A stretch of 64,000 bases of DNA from Silanimonas sp. (GCF_027530345.1 NZ_JAPZQK010000024.1:43820-107819); one strand, 5' to 3'. Counted from the stretch's first letter, positions 44,115 through 55,457 are shown. Notes: generated by a model from the letters alone, not told the origin. Numbers and translations: made by a program.

Positions 44115-45838
44115 CGGAAGATGCCTCCGTCCTGCGTGCTGCCCTTGCCGACGGTCTTCCAGCGCGGGTCGGCGCCGGCTTCGACATCGCCATCCGTGAG
44201 GTCCCAGGTCACGACCTGCATGTTGCCCCAGGTGCGCGGCTCCTCCTTGATGACGTGGCCACGCGCCTCGAGGCCGGCGCGAAGCTCGGGCGACAGCGCG
44301 TCCTTCTCGATCGACACTTCGTCCGGCAGGTACTGGTGGTGGACCCGCGGCTCGGCGGCGGCCTCGAGCGCCGAAGCGCCGGCGTCGAGCGCCAACACGC
44401 CCTGGATCACCATGCTGATGATGCGGCTGCCGCCCGGCGTGCCAAGCACCGCGATCTGGTCGTCGCCCACGACGATCGTGGGCGTCATCGACGACAGCGG
44501 GCGCTTGCCCGGCGCGATGGCGTTGGCGTCGTCGCCGACGAGACCGAAGGCGTTCGGCACGCCGGCCTTCACCGAGAAATCGTCCATCTCGTTGTTGAGC
44601 AGGAAGCCGGTGCCCGGGATCACCATCGCATTGCCGTAGGGCAGGTTCACCGTCTGCGTCACCGAGGCGATATTGCCCTCGGCGTCGACGATGGAGAAAT
44701 GCGTGGTGTCGGGCCGCTCGAGCGCCGTGACGCCCGGCAGCATCGCGCTCGGCGTGGCCTTCTCGGGATGGATGCCGGCGCGCAGGCCCGCGGCATAGGC
44801 CGGGTTCGTCAGCAGCTCGACCGGCACGTCGACGAAATCCGGATCGCCGAGGAACACCGCGCGGTCGCGGTAGGCGCGGCGCATCGCTTCGATGCGCAGG
44901 TGCAGGCGGTCGAGCTCGCTGCGCTTCGACCAGTCGTAACCGTCGAGGATCTGCAGCGTCTGCGCCAGCGCGATGCCGCCCGACGACGGCGGCGGTGCGG
45001 TGACGACGGTCTTGCCGCGATGCTGGAACACCAGCGGCTCGCGTTCCACCACGCGGTACTGCGCGAGGTCGTCGAGCGTCCAGATGCCGCCGGCCGCGCG
45101 AACGCCGTCGACCAGGCGCTTGGCGATGTCGCCGCGGTAGAAGCCGTCGAAGCCGTCGCGCCCGAGGCGCTTCAGCACCTCGGCGTAATCGGGGTTGCGC
45201 ATGCGCGTGCCCAAGGCGGGCGTCTTGCCGTCGACCAGCAGCAAGGGCGCTGCGCCCGCATCGGCAGCGAGCGCCGCTTCACGCCAACCCATCATCGCGA
45301 GGTTCTTGTCGCCGAACGTCCAGCCCTCCTCGGCCAAGGCCACGGCGGGCGCCAGCGAATCGGCCAGCGGCAGGCGGCCATAGGTCTTCGAGACATGCAC
45401 CAGCGCCGCCGGCAGACCGGGGATCGCCGCGGCCAGCGGGCCGTCGATGGTCTGGCGCGGGCGCGGCTCGCCGGTGGCCGGGTCGAGGAACATGTCGCGG
45501 GTGGCCGCGAGCGGCGCGCGCTCGCGCCCGTCGACGAACACCACCTTGCCGTCACTGGCGCGGCGCAGCAGGAAGAAACCGCCACCGCCGATGCCGGAAC
45601 TCTCGGGTTCGACGAGGCCCAGCGCCGCACTCACCGCCACCGCGGCATCGAAGGCATTGCCGCCCTTGCGGAGCACGTCCATGCCGGCATCGGTGGCCTG
45701 CGCATTGGCGCTGGCAATGGCGGCGCCGTCGGGGCGCTGCCCCTCGGCATGGGGCAGCTCGCGCGCAAACGTGGCCGGTGACGAAAGGCCAGCCGCCAGG
45801 ACAAGGGCGGCGGCGACCAGCATCGGGCGGAACGACAT
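44111..45838 (-). CDS. ggt: gamma-glutamyltransferase
   Basis: The 575-residue precursor has a signal peptide ([20 protein letters not shown]) and the autocatalytic Thr in [20 protein letters not shown] near residue 373. Maturation would give large and small subunits. Other family motifs are [25 protein letters not shown] and LNNEMDDFS. The enzyme removes the gamma-glutamyl group from glutathione in the periplasm. The ATG at 45838 shares a base with the ferredoxin stop (TGATG); the longer open frame lies within the ferredoxin gene. Confidence 0.95.
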   Translation of the reverse strand: MSFRPMLVAAALVLAAGLSSPATFARELPHAEGQRPDGAAIASANAQATDAGMDVLRKGGNAFDAAVAVSAALGLVEPESSGIGGGGFFLLRRASDGKVVFVDGRERAPLAATRDMFLDPATGEPRPRQTIDGPLAAAIPGLPAALVHVSKTYGRLPLADSLAPAVALAEEGWTFGDKNLAMMGWREAALAADAGAAPLLLVDGKTPALGTRMRNPDYAEVLKRLGRDGFDGFYRGDIAKRLVDGVRAAGGIWTLDDLAQYRVVEREPLVFQHRGKTVVTAPPPSSGGIALAQTLQILDGYDWSKRSELDRLHLRIEAMRRAYRDRAVFLGDPDFVDVPVELLTNPAYAAGLRAGIHPEKATPSAMLPGVTALERPDTTHFSIVDAEGNIASVTQTVNLPYGNAMVIPGTGFLLNNEMDDFSVKAGVPNAFGLVGDDANAIAPGKRPLSSMTPTIVVGDDQIAVLGTPGGSRIISMVIQGVLALDAGASALEAAAEPRVHHQYLPDEVSIEKDALSPELRAGLEARGHVIKEEPRTWGNMQVVTWDLTDGDVEAGADPRWKTVGKGSTQDGGIFR

Positions 45839-46092
45839 CAGGCCATCTCCCGCTGCAGCGCTTCGAACTTGAGCTGCAGCTCGGTCTTGGATTCGGGGTG
45901 CGACGGATCGAGTTCGATGCACTCGACGGGGCAGACCACCATGCACTGCGGTTCGTCGAAGTGCCCGACGCATTCGGTGCACTTCGGCGGCGCGATCTCG
46001 TAGATCGCCTCGCCCTGGGAAATCGCGCCGTTGGGGCACGCCGGGGCGCAGACGTCGCAGTTGATGCAGGTTTCGAGGATGCGCAGGGCCAT
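45838..46092 (-). CDS. YfhL-type 2[4Fe-4S] ferredoxin
   Basis: The 84-residue protein binds two [4Fe-4S] clusters through CINCDVCAPACPNGA and CTECVGHFDEPQCMVVCPVECIE. The 8-residue spacer within the second motif is typical of the YfhL group. It acts as a small electron carrier, partner unknown. The start at 46092 is chosen because residues before it are not conserved. It lies 46 bases after the lipoprotein gene in the rsmD-coaD-ferredoxin neighbourhood. Confidence 0.94.
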   Translation of the reverse strand: MALRILETCINCDVCAPACPNGAISQGEAIYEIAPPKCTECVGHFDEPQCMVVCPVECIELDPSHPESKTELQLKFEALQREMA

Positions 46093-46138
46093 CAGGCGGG
46101 CCTCGGCGGGCGACGGGCGCCCGCCGGGTGGACGCGGA

Positions 46139-46654
46139 TTACTGCGCTTCGACGAAGCGGAACTCGGCACCGGCCGAGAGGGCCGCCTGGCGAACGCGCG
46201 ACTCGTCCTTCGATTCGCCGATGAAGAGCACGCGCGAACCCTTCAGCGCGGTGTCCTGGATCGACTCGTCCTCGAAGGCCTCGACGATCAGGTCGGCCAT
46301 CATCGTGCTGTTCGGCGACGAGAAGCTCAGCATGTTGCCCGGCAGCACGCCGCGCTGCAGCACCGTGCGCACGTCGCTCATCATGCGCGAGTACGGGCCG
46401 TCCTCTTCCGCCGGGTCGGTGGCGGCGGGCAGGTAGTAGTTGAACGTGCGCTCGGTGATGCCGTCGGTGTTGATGCCGATCACCTGGCCGAGGTAGGTCT
46501 TCCACTCGGCATCGTCCTGGCTCTTCGGCGCGACGAGCACCACGGCCTCGGCCTCCGACTGGGCTTCCTTGTCCTCGTCGTCCACCTCGCCCTGGCAGGC
46601 GGTGAGGGTCAGGGCGAGGGCGGCCGACGCGGCCATCAGGGCGAAACGGTTCAT
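46139..46654 (-). CDS. hypothetical lipoprotein
   Basis: The 171-residue protein has a lipoprotein signal ending in LTAC. Beyond the lipobox it contains an acidic linker (EVDDEDKEAQSEAE) and a domain with SFSSPNSTMMADLIVEAFED. AAGGAG precedes the ATG with good spacing. It lies between coaD and the ferredoxin gene, an unusual insert in an otherwise common order. I do not recognise the family. Confidence 0.75.
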   Translation of the reverse strand: MNRFALMAASAALALTLTACQGEVDDEDKEAQSEAEAVVLVAPKSQDDAEWKTYLGQVIGINTDGITERTFNYYLPAATDPAEEDGPYSRMMSDVRTVLQRGVLPGNMLSFSSPNSTMMADLIVEAFEDESIQDTALKGSRVLFIGESKDESRVRQAALSAGAEFRFVEAQ

Positions 46655-46677
46655 GGTGGTCTCCTTGGAAAGCGGGA

Positions 46678-47801
<1,124 letters not shown>

Positions 47802-47870
47802 CGGGGCGTTCCGGAGGCGGGTGGTAAGCTCGTCAAACATTCTGCGCGATGCCGCGCCTCCCCCGCGACG

Positions 47871-48971
47871 ATGTTCGACTGGTTCAAGAAGAAACCCCAA
47901 CCGGCTGCCGTGCCCGCGAGCCCATCCGCGGAGCCGCAAACCGCCGAAGCCCGCACCGAACCCACCGCACCGACGATCCCGAGCCCCGATCCCGTGCCCA
48001 CGGGCTTAGCGCCGGTCGAACCCGCCCTGATCGAACCGGTCGCCACGGGCTGGTGGGGCAAGCTGCGGCAAAGCCGCTTCGCCACCGGCCTGCGCGGCCT
48101 GTTCTCGTCCAACCCGAAGCTCGACGATGCCCTGCTCGACGAGATCGAGACCGTGCTTCTCGGCGCCGATGTGGGCGTCACCGCGACCGACACGCTGGTC
48201 GAGGACCTGCGCCGGCGCCTGCGCGCCCGTGAATTCGAGGACGCCCATGCCCTGCAGCGCCACCTGCGCGCGCAGCTGCTGGCCATGCTGCGTCCGGTCG
48301 CCCAGCCGCTGGTGATCGACGCCACCCGCGCGCCGTTCGTCATTCTCACCGTGGGCGTCAATGGCGTCGGCAAGACCACGACGATCGGCAAGCTCGCGCA
48401 TCGATTCCAGAAGGACGGCCTGAAGCTCGCCCTCGCCGCCGGAGACACGTTCCGCGCGGCGGCCGTCGAGCAACTCAAGGTCTGGGGCGAGCGCAACGGC
48501 GTCACCGTCGTCGCGCAAGGCCAGAACGCCGATGCCGCGGCGGTGATCTTCGATGCGCTGCAGGCGGCGAAATCGCGCGGCCTCGACCTGCTGATCGCCG
48601 ACACCGCCGGTCGCCTGCACACCCAGCAGGGCCTGATGGCCGAACTCTCGAAAGTGGCGCGCGTGCTGGCGAAGCTTGATGAGACCGCCCCTCACGAGGT
48701 GCTGATGGTCATCGACGGCACCACAGGGCAGAACGCCGTGAACCAGGTGCGCCAGTTCCTCGCCGCCGCGAAGGTGAGCGGCCTCGTCGTCACCAAGCTG
48801 GACGGCAGCGCCAAGGGCGGCGTGGTGTTCGCGCTCGCCCGCGAGTTCGGGCTGCCCATCCGCTTCGTCGGCCTCGGCGAGACGATGGAGGACCTCCGCG
48901 TGTTCGACCCGGATGCCTTCGTCGATGCGCTGCTGCCCGAGCTCGGCAGCGCGGAGCGCGGCACGTCGTGA
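47871..48971 (+). CDS. ftsY: signal recognition particle receptor FtsY
   Basis: The 366-residue SRP receptor has an N-terminal Pro/Ala/Glu-rich region (10-60), an N domain and a GTPase domain. The P-loop GVNGVGKTTTIGKLA lies near residue 165, with DTAGRLHTQ and TKLDGSAKGGVVF. The N-terminal sequence MFDWFKKKPQP is typical of FtsY membrane-targeting ends. It overlaps the start of the AsmA-like gene (GTGA). Confidence 0.96.
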   Translation: MFDWFKKKPQPAAVPASPSAEPQTAEARTEPTAPTIPSPDPVPTGLAPVEPALIEPVATGWWGKLRQSRFATGLRGLFSSNPKLDDALLDEIETVLLGADVGVTATDTLVEDLRRRLRAREFEDAHALQRHLRAQLLAMLRPVAQPLVIDATRAPFVILTVGVNGVGKTTTIGKLAHRFQKDGLKLALAAGDTFRAAAVEQLKVWGERNGVTVVAQGQNADAAAVIFDALQAAKSRGLDLLIADTAGRLHTQQGLMAELSKVARVLAKLDETAPHEVLMVIDGTTGQNAVNQVRQFLAAAKVSGLVVTKLDGSAKGGVVFALAREFGLPIRFVGLGETMEDLRVFDPDAFVDALLPELGSAERGTS

Positions 48972-50083
48972 ACCCGGCCCCGGCCGACGCTCCCGCGCCC
49001 TCCGAAGTGCCCCCGCCGACGCGCCCGCTCCTCCGCCGCAGCCTGCGGGTGCTGGGCGTCGCGGCCGCGCTGCTGTTGGTCGTCGCGCTGTCGTCGCCAT
49101 GGTGGTTCAACGCGCGCCGCGTCGCCGACCTCGCGCTGGCGCAGGCTGACAGCGCTACGGGCCTCGATTGGGACTACGACGGCGAACCGGCCCTTCGATG
49201 GCGCCCACAGCCCTGGCTATCCCTGCCTGGCCTGCGCGTGCGGGACGCCGCCGGCCGCAACCTCCTCGCTGCCGAGCGGCTGGAGATCGCCCTGCCCTGG
49301 TCGACGCTTCGCGGCGAGTCGCTGCGCGTGGACGCTCTGCGCGTCGAAGCGCCCGACATCGATCTCGACGCCGCCCTCGCGTGGTGGAACGCCCAGCCGG
49401 CCAGCGAGGTCGCCGACCTGCCCCGGCTGGATGGGCTGGTGATCACTCGCGGGCAGCTGCGCTGGGCCGAGGGCGCGCTGCAGGATCTGGAACTCACGCT
49501 GCCGCGCTTCGCCCTGGGCGAACCCATGGCGCTCGCGCTGCGCGGCAAGGTGGTCGACACCTCGGCGAGCCATCGTGCGCCCTTCGATTTGGCCCTTCGG
49601 ATCGACGCGGTCCCCGAGGCCACTCCGCTCCGGTTGGAAGGCTTCGCGATCCATCTCGACGGAACGGGCCCGATCGCAGCCACCACAGCGAAGGGCCGAC
49701 TGCAGTTCACGCCCTGGGCGCTCGATGCGAGCGGCGAGATCGCGTCGTGGCCCGAGGCCTGGCCGGCCCTGCCCGCCCCCTTGTCGACCAGCCCGTCGCC
49801 GCTCGCGTTCAGTCTGGCGCAGCAGGGCGAATCCGCGATGGCAGCACACACCGTGCTCTCGCTGAAGCGGGACACGCACCACGTCGATGCCGAAGGCAGC
49901 CCCGAAGCGGTAATGGCCTGGCTGGAGGATGCCGATGCCGCCGCGCTGCCGCCGCTTCGCGTGCGCGCCGCCTTGCCCGAAGTGGACCTCGACGGCGTCC
50001 GCCTGGAAGGCGTCACCATCGAGCTGGACGACCCAGCGGCCGATGCCACTGGGGCAACCGATGCCCCGGAGCCGCTCCGATGA
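48968..50083 (+). CDS. AsmA-like membrane-anchored protein
   Basis: The 371-residue protein has one membrane helix near residues 28-45 and a long periplasmic part rich in beta strands (SLPGLRVRDAAGRNLLAAERLEI). This is consistent with the AsmA/TamB-like bridging family, which acts in lipid transport to the outer membrane. The protein is shorter than typical AsmA. Translation starts at GTG 48968, overlapping the ftsY stop by 4 bases. It ends in an ATGA overlap with mutY. Confidence 0.7.
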   Translation: MNPAPADAPAPSEVPPPTRPLLRRSLRVLGVAAALLLVVALSSPWWFNARRVADLALAQADSATGLDWDYDGEPALRWRPQPWLSLPGLRVRDAAGRNLLAAERLEIALPWSTLRGESLRVDALRVEAPDIDLDAALAWWNAQPASEVADLPRLDGLVITRGQLRWAEGALQDLELTLPRFALGEPMALALRGKVVDTSASHRAPFDLALRIDAVPEATPLRLEGFAIHLDGTGPIAATTAKGRLQFTPWALDASGEIASWPEAWPALPAPLSTSPSPLAFSLAQQGESAMAAHTVLSLKRDTHHVDAEGSPEAVMAWLEDADAAALPPLRVRAALPEVDLDGVRLEGVTIELDDPAADATGATDAPEPLR

Positions 50084-51120
50084 GCCAAGGGCCCGATAGC
50101 GCATCGTTCCCAACGCGTCTGCTCGCGTGGTTCGACACCCACGGACGCCACGACCTGCCCTGGCAACACCCGCGCACGCCCTACCGCGTCTGGGTCAGCG
50201 AGGTGATGCTGCAGCAGACCCAAGTGCAGACCGTCATCGGCTATTTCGAACGCTTCCTCGCCCGCTTTCCCGACCTGCCGTCCTTGGCCGCTGCGAACGA
50301 GGATGAGGTGCTCGCGCTGTGGTCCGGGCTCGGCTACTACAGCCGCGCGCGCAACCTGCATCGCGCCGCGCAGGCCTGCGTGGCCCGTCACGGCGGCACG
50401 CTCCCCCAAGAGATCGATGCGCTGTCGGCCCTGCCCGGCATCGGCCGCAGCACGGCTGCGGCGATCCTCGCGCAGGCCCATGGCCAACGCCATGCCATCC
50501 TCGACGGCAACGTCAAGCGCGTGCTCACCCGCCTGCTCGGCGAGGCGGAGTGGCCGGGCAAATCGGCGGTCGAGCGCCGCCTGTGGGCCGAAGCCGAGGC
50601 ACGCCTGCCGCACGAGCGCCTCGCCGACTACACCCAGGCGCTGATGGATTTCGGCGCCACGCATTGCACGGCACGGAAACCGCGATGCGCCGACTGCCCG
50701 ATGCGGAGCGAATGCCAAGCACACGCCGCCGATGCCATCGCAGGGATCCCGGCACGCAAACCCGCCAAGGCCACGCCAACGCGTGCGGTGCGCCTGCTCG
50801 TATTCCGCGATCCCGACGGCCGCGTCCTGCTGGAGCGCCGCGTCGCCAAGGGCGTGTGGCAAGGCCTCTGGAGCGTTCCCGAAGCCGCTGACGACGATGC
50901 TGCCAAGGCGCTGCGGGCCGCCCTCGACGCCGACGACGGCACCGCGCTGCCCGCTTTCCTGCACGCCTTCAGCCACTACCGCCTGCAGGCATCACCGGTA
51001 CTTCACCGCGTCCGCGACGCCAGCGAAGCCACGAACGACCTTCGATGGGTCGCCCGCGCCGACTACGATGCGCTCGGCCTGCCCCGTCCTATCCGAACCC
51101 TTCTGGAGTCCCTCCCATGA
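50080..51120 (+). CDS. mutY: A/G-specific adenine glycosylase
   Basis: The 346-residue base excision repair enzyme removes adenine opposite 8-oxoguanine. The N-terminal domain has the substrate pocket [18 protein letters not shown], the helix-hairpin-helix [13 protein letters not shown] followed by the catalytic Asp in [11 protein letters not shown], and the four Cys iron-sulphur ligands in [18 protein letters not shown]. The C-terminal NUDIX-like domain (about 230-346) recognises 8-oxoguanine. It is coupled to the AsmA-like gene and to yggX by overlapping stop and start codons. Confidence 0.97.
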   Translation: MSQGPDSASFPTRLLAWFDTHGRHDLPWQHPRTPYRVWVSEVMLQQTQVQTVIGYFERFLARFPDLPSLAAANEDEVLALWSGLGYYSRARNLHRAAQACVARHGGTLPQEIDALSALPGIGRSTAAAILAQAHGQRHAILDGNVKRVLTRLLGEAEWPGKSAVERRLWAEAEARLPHERLADYTQALMDFGATHCTARKPRCADCPMRSECQAHAADAIAGIPARKPAKATPTRAVRLLVFRDPDGRVLLERRVAKGVWQGLWSVPEAADDDAAKALRAALDADDGTALPAFLHAFSHYRLQASPVLHRVRDASEATNDLRWVARADYDALGLPRPIRTLLESLP

Positions 51121-51389
51121 GCCGTACCGTCCATTGCACCAAGCACGGCGTCGATGCCCCTGCCCTCGCCTTCGCCCCATGGCCGAGCGCGCTCGGCAAG
51201 CGCATCTTCGAGAGCATCGGGCAACCGGCGTGGCAGGAGTGGCTGGCGCACCAGACCATGCTGATCAACGAGAACCGGCTTTCGCCGATGGACCCGAAGC
51301 ACCGCGCCTTCCTCGAAACGGAGATGGAGAAGTTCCTGTTCGGCGGTGGCGCGGAGAAGCCGGCGGGCTACTTGCCCCCCAGCGCCTGA
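51117..51389 (+). CDS. yggX: YggX/Fe(2+)-trafficking protein
   Basis: The 90-residue protein is a probable Fe(II) trafficking factor that protects iron-sulphur proteins from oxidation. It has the conserved start [11 protein letters not shown] and [20 protein letters not shown]. The gene overlaps the mutY stop by 4 bases, the conserved mutY-yggX pair in gammaproteobacteria. Confidence 0.95.
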   Translation: MSRTVHCTKHGVDAPALAFAPWPSALGKRIFESIGQPAWQEWLAHQTMLINENRLSPMDPKHRAFLETEMEKFLFGGGAEKPAGYLPPSA

Positions 51390-51408
51390 GGCGAACGCCG
51401 GACGCGGA

Positions 51409-51855
51409 TCAGGACTCGCGTTCCACGACCTCGACCGGCGCCTGTCGCGCCGCCTTCTCGCTCTCGCGAAGCGCCGCCACGTCGATGGGACGGATCGAGC
51501 GGATGCGGCAACTGCCGTCGCGCGTCCGCACGCGGTCGAAATCGGCGTAAACGCGGCTCATGCTCGAGGTCACGCCGATCGACAAGGACCAGCGCAACTC
51601 CGGGCATGGGTCTTCGACGGTCAGCAGGTAGGCCTGTCGCGCCCCGGTCCACACCGCCACGGCGTGGTCGCCAAGCGCGGTGTAACCATCGATACGGAAG
51701 AAGCGGAAGCTGCCGACAGGTTCGCCCGCAGCGGCTTCGTAGCGCGCCAACGAGGCGGCCTCGCGCTCCGTGGCGGCCGTCGAACCGAGCGTGGCACAAC
51801 CCGCCAGCGCGAAAGCCGACGCCGCGAGGGCGGCGATCCGAGACATCGAGGTCAT
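51409..51855 (-). CDS. hypothetical lipoprotein, possible DUF6491 family
   Basis: The 148-residue protein has a signal ending in the lipobox LAGC near residue 19, so it is likely an anchored lipoprotein. The later part holds DPCPELRWSLSIGVTSS and DGSCRIRSIRPID, with two conserved-looking cysteines. AAGGAG precedes the ATG at 51855. The family assignment is a recollection and not certain. It converges with yggX. Confidence 0.65.
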   Translation of the reverse strand: MTSMSRIAALAASAFALAGCATLGSTAATEREAASLARYEAAAGEPVGSFRFFRIDGYTALGDHAVAVWTGARQAYLLTVEDPCPELRWSLSIGVTSSMSRVYADFDRVRTRDGSCRIRSIRPIDVAALRESEKAARQAPVEVVERES

Positions 51856-51970
51856 CTTCCACTCCTTGTTCGAAAGCCCGGGAAAGGGACCCTCGAACGC
51901 TACACCGGCGGCGCGCATGCCCTGCCCCCATGGTGCCGAGGGTTGGCGTCGATTCAGCCCCATCGCACCC

Positions 51971-51999
51971 TTGCCAGCGCGATGCGCCGCTGCTAAAGT
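51971..51999 (+). promoter_or_regulatory. promoter of tRNA-Phe
   Basis: TTGCCA (51971-51976) and TAAAGT (51994-51999) are spaced by exactly 17 bases, with a TGC extended -10. Transcription would start near 52006, some 16 bases before the tRNA. Confidence 0.75.
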
Positions 52000-52021
52000 T
52001 TCGGCTTCGCTTCGGCGACGT

Positions 52022-52097
52022 GGCTAGGTAGCTCAGTTGGTAGAGCAGGGGATTGAAAATCCCCGTGTCGGGGGTTCGATTCCCTCCCTGGCCACCA
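52022..52097 (+). tRNA. tRNA-Phe (GAA)
   Basis: The 76-base sequence folds as a complete tRNA. The acceptor GGCTAGG pairs with CCTGGCC (one T-G pair), the anticodon stem GGGGA/TCCCC encloses loop TTGAAAA, and the T-loop is TTCGATT. CCA is encoded. A hairpin terminator follows. Confidence 0.97.
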
Positions 52098-52104
52098 TAC
52101 AAAA

Positions 52105-52138
52105 CAAGGGCTTGCGAGCAATCGCAGGCCCTTTTTCT
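52105..52138 (+). terminator. rho-independent terminator after tRNA-Phe
   Basis: AAGGGC and TTGCGA pair with TCGCAG and GCCCTT around a GCAA loop, followed by TTTTTCTTT. It ends the tRNA-Phe transcript. Confidence 0.8.
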
Positions 52139-52234
52139 TTGGCCGGCCCGCCGATTCCATCGAAAGGGCTCCACAGGTGTCAACCGGACGAGGACTGGCA
52201 CGTTAGCTCGGAGACGCACCGCCCGGAGTCCACG

Positions 52235-54001
52235 ATGTCCGACCTTCCGACTGCCCTACCGCGAGCACGGGAATCCGCCCGCTCCCGCTTCGGTTGCGCC
52301 ATGGCCCTCGCACTGGGACTCGCCGCGAGCGGGTCCGCATCGGCACAGACCGTGACGGACGCACAGCGCGATGCGGCCCGCCTGCTGGCCCAAGCCACCT
52401 TCGGCCCGACGCTGCCTGAAATCGACCGCGCCGCGGCGATCGGGCCGGCAACATGGATCGACGAGCAGATCGCCGCACCCGCGACGCTCCATCTCGGGGC
52501 GACGGACGTGCACTACCGGGCGATGCTGCCTCTCTACAACGTCGGCCGCGCGACGCCGGAAGCCAGCTGCATCCAATCCCTCGTCTGCCGCTACGCGCGC
52601 CGCGACATCTGGTGGCGCACGTCGATCACCGCGCCCGACCAGCTGCGCCAGCGGACGGCATTCGCCCTGAGCCAGTTCTTCGTCGTCTCCGATCTCAACG
52701 CCGATGTCGCCTACACGCAGTACGCGCCGGCGGACTTCTACGACACCCTGGTGGTGAACGCCTTCGGCGATTTCCGCACCCTGCTCGAGGAAGTCACGCT
52801 GCACCCCGCGATGGGCCGCTACCTCGGGATGCTGCAGAACGAGAAAGCCGACCCCGCGCGCAACACCGAACCGGACGAGAACTACGCCCGCGAGGTGATG
52901 CAACTCTTCACCGTTGGCCTGACCGAACTGAACCCGGACGGCACCCCGCACACCGCCCCCGACGGCAGCCTGATGCCGACCTATGGCGACCCGGAGATCA
53001 CCGACTTCGCCCGCGTGTTCACCGGCTGGAACTACGCCAATGCCACGCGCTGGAGCTTCGGCCGAGGCGCTGCCGGCATCCCCGGCCACATCGAGGCGAT
53101 GCGGCCCAACGAGGCCTACCACGACACCGGGGCCAAGACGCTGCTGCGCGGCCAGCGCCTCGCGGCCGGACGCGCCGCGGCCACCGACCTCGACGACGCA
53201 CTCGACAATCTCGCGAACCACCCGAACGTCGGCCCCTTCCTCGCCCGCCACCTGATCCAGCGTCTCGTCACCAGCAACACTTCGCCGGCCTATGTCGGTC
53301 GCGTGGCCGCCGTGTTCGCCAACAACGGACGAGGACAGCGCGGCGACCTCGCGGCCGTGGTGCGCGCCGTGCTGCTCGATGTCGAAGCCCGCGACCCGAC
53401 GATCGCCGCGGGCGCCGATTACGGAAAGCTACGTGAGCCCCTGCTCCGCTACACGGCGCTCTGGCGCGCTTTCGGCGCGCAGGGCGTGAGCGTGAGCAAC
53501 AGCGCGGGATCGGTGGGCGGCATCTTCCGCTTCTACTCGAGCGATTCGCTGCTGGCCCAGGCCCCGCTGTCGGCGCCTTCCGTATTCAACTTCTACCGGC
53601 CGAACTACCGGAAGCCTGGCGAAATCCGCGACCGCGGCCTGTTCTCGCCGGAGTTCCAGATCGTCAACGACAACACCGCGATCGCGATGGCCAATCGCCT
53701 GCATGGCGCCCTGTTCAACAGCGATCGCGACGTGACCAGCGGGCGCACGCTCGCCAACACCATCGCGGCACTGGGCAATCTGCCACTCGACTTCAGTGTG
53801 GAGAAATCGCTCGCAGCGCGGCCGGAGGCCCTCGCCGACCGCCTCGATCTTCTGATGATGGCGGGGCGCATGCCGCCGCCGATGCGTGCCGTGCTGGTGG
53901 ACGCCATCGGCCGCATGCCCTCCAACGACGGTGGCCGCCAGCGCGTCGAGGACGCGGTCTTCCTGGTCGCATCGTCCCCACAGTTCTCGGTGCAGAGGTA
54001 A
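52235..54001 (+). CDS. DUF1800 secreted protein, pair 1
   Basis: The 588-residue protein has a signal peptide (ALALGLAASGSASAQ) near residues 27-44 and the DUF1800 core. LLAQATFGPTLPEIDR, FRTLLEEVTLHPAMGRYLGM, PDENYAREVMQLFTVGLTEL and FLARHLIQRLVTSNTSP are conserved in the family. The function is unknown. The longer frame upstream overlaps the tRNA-Phe gene and is rejected; CCGGAG precedes the ATG at 52235. Its last codons contain AGAGG, which is the ribosome site of the DUF1501 gene 4 bases later. The same pair repeats downstream. Confidence 0.9.
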   Translation: MSDLPTALPRARESARSRFGCAMALALGLAASGSASAQTVTDAQRDAARLLAQATFGPTLPEIDRAAAIGPATWIDEQIAAPATLHLGATDVHYRAMLPLYNVGRATPEASCIQSLVCRYARRDIWWRTSITAPDQLRQRTAFALSQFFVVSDLNADVAYTQYAPADFYDTLVVNAFGDFRTLLEEVTLHPAMGRYLGMLQNEKADPARNTEPDENYAREVMQLFTVGLTELNPDGTPHTAPDGSLMPTYGDPEITDFARVFTGWNYANATRWSFGRGAAGIPGHIEAMRPNEAYHDTGAKTLLRGQRLAAGRAAATDLDDALDNLANHPNVGPFLARHLIQRLVTSNTSPAYVGRVAAVFANNGRGQRGDLAAVVRAVLLDVEARDPTIAAGADYGKLREPLLRYTALWRAFGAQGVSVSNSAGSVGGIFRFYSSDSLLAQAPLSAPSVFNFYRPNYRKPGEIRDRGLFSPEFQIVNDNTAIAMANRLHGALFNSDRDVTSGRTLANTIAALGNLPLDFSVEKSLAARPEALADRLDLLMMAGRMPPPMRAVLVDAIGRMPSNDGGRQRVEDAVFLVASSPQFSVQR

Positions 54002-54005
54002 GCCC

Positions 54006-55457
54006 ATGGCCACGCCCATCGATCCCGCACGCCGCCGTTTCCTTGGCACAAGCAGCAGAATCGCCCTCGGCAGCGCCTGCGCGCTCGCCACCCTCGGGCG
54101 CCTCGAGCTGGCCCAGGCCGCCTCGCGCCCCGGCGACTACCGTGCCCTCGTCTGCCTTTACCTGCTCGGCGGCAACGACAGCTACAACATGGTCGTGCCG
54201 CGCGACACCGGCGCGCATGCGACCTACGCGGCGGCCCGCCCGGCACTCGTGGTGCCTCGCGAGCAACTGCTGCCAATCACGCCCCTCAGCGGCGGCCAGG
54301 GCGCGGCGTGGGGCCTGCACCCGGGGATGCCCGAGATGGCCGATCTGTTCGGCCGCGGCCGCGCGGCCCTGCTGGCCAATGTCGGGCCGCTGGTTCAACC
54401 GACCTCGGCAGACGATTACCGGCAGGCCCGGGTCCCGCTGCCGCCCGAGCTGTTCTCGCACATCGACCAGCAGGCGCACTCCATGAGCCTTGGCAGCGAA
54501 GTGGAGTCGCGGCCGGGCTGGGGCGGCAAGCTGGCGGACCGGCTCGCCGAACGCTTCGCTGCGAATCGCGACGCCAACGGGCTGCCCACGGCCCTCTCGC
54601 TGTCTGGCGCGAATGCCTGGCAGAACGGCAGCGACGGCGGCTTGTACAGCTTGGGCAGCACCGGGGTGACACGGCTCGACGCCACGCTGCGCAGCGACCC
54701 CTCGGCGCGGTGGACCACCCGCCGCGATGCGTTCAACGCCCTGCTCGACCTCGGCGAACGCGACAGTTCGACCTTCGTGCGCGAGTCGTCGCGCTCGACA
54801 CGACGCGCCCGCGATTTCGCGGAAAGCGTCAATGCAGCGATCGAGCCGGTCTCGCCGTCGACAGTGTTCCCATCCACGACCCTCGGCAGCGCGATGCGGA
54901 CCATCGCCCGCGTCATCGGCGCACGCCGCACCCTTGGCCAGACGCGGCAGGTGTTCTACGTCGGCTTCGGCGGCTGGGACACCCACGACAACATGCTCGA
55001 GGACCACCAGGCGCTGCTCTCGACCATTTCGCAGGCGCTGGGCGCCTTCCATCAGGCCACCGTCGAACTGGGGGTCGCCGACGCGGTCACCACGTTCACC
55101 ATGACCGACTTCGGGCGCACGCTGAACAACAACGGCGACGGCACCGACCACGGCTGGGGCGGCCACAGCTGGGTCATGGGCGGCGACGTCGTGGGCGGCC
55201 ACTTCTACGGTGCGATGCACGAGTACGCGCTGGGAAGCAGCCGCGATGTCGGCCGCGGACGGATGGTGCCCACCACGGCGGTGGACCAGCTCGGGGCGAC
55301 GCTGGCCCGCTGGATGGGCCTCGGCTACGGCGATGCCATCGAGATTTTTCCGAGGCTGCCCGCCTTCGGCAGCGGCGCCGACTACCTGCCGGTGTTCGCC
55401 AGCACCAACGCCCAGTTGAATGGCACCGGCTTCACGCGGAATCGCGGAAAGGCATGA
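54006..55457 (+). CDS. DUF1501 secreted protein, pair 1
   Basis: The 483-residue protein begins with a twin-arginine motif (ARRRFLGTSS) and hydrophobic segment, so it is probably exported by Tat. It then carries the DUF1501 core: VCLYLLGGNDSYNMVVP, FGGWDTHDN and FGRTLNNNGDGTDHGWGG. DUF1501 belongs to the alkaline-phosphatase-like superfamily, whose members often are metal-dependent hydrolases. The function here is unknown. It is translated from a site inside the end of the DUF1800 gene. It is a paralogue of the gene at 57811. Confidence 0.9.
   Translation: MATPIDPARRRFLGTSSRIALGSACALATLGRLELAQAASRPGDYRALVCLYLLGGNDSYNMVVPRDTGAHATYAAARPALVVPREQLLPITPLSGGQGAAWGLHPGMPEMADLFGRGRAALLANVGPLVQPTSADDYRQARVPLPPELFSHIDQQAHSMSLGSEVESRPGWGGKLADRLAERFAANRDANGLPTALSLSGANAWQNGSDGGLYSLGSTGVTRLDATLRSDPSARWTTRRDAFNALLDLGERDSSTFVRESSRSTRRARDFAESVNAAIEPVSPSTVFPSTTLGSAMRTIARVIGARRTLGQTRQVFYVGFGGWDTHDNMLEDHQALLSTISQALGAFHQATVELGVADAVTTFTMTDFGRTLNNNGDGTDHGWGGHSWVMGGDVVGGHFYGAMHEYALGSSRDVGRGRMVPTTAVDQLGATLARWMGLGYGDAIEIFPRLPAFGSGADYLPVFASTNAQLNGTGFTRNRGKA

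Noticed and set aside
52037..52234. N-terminal extension of the first DUF1800 gene
   Set aside because: It would begin inside tRNA-Phe and pass through its terminator; the ATG at 52235 gives a normal signal peptide.
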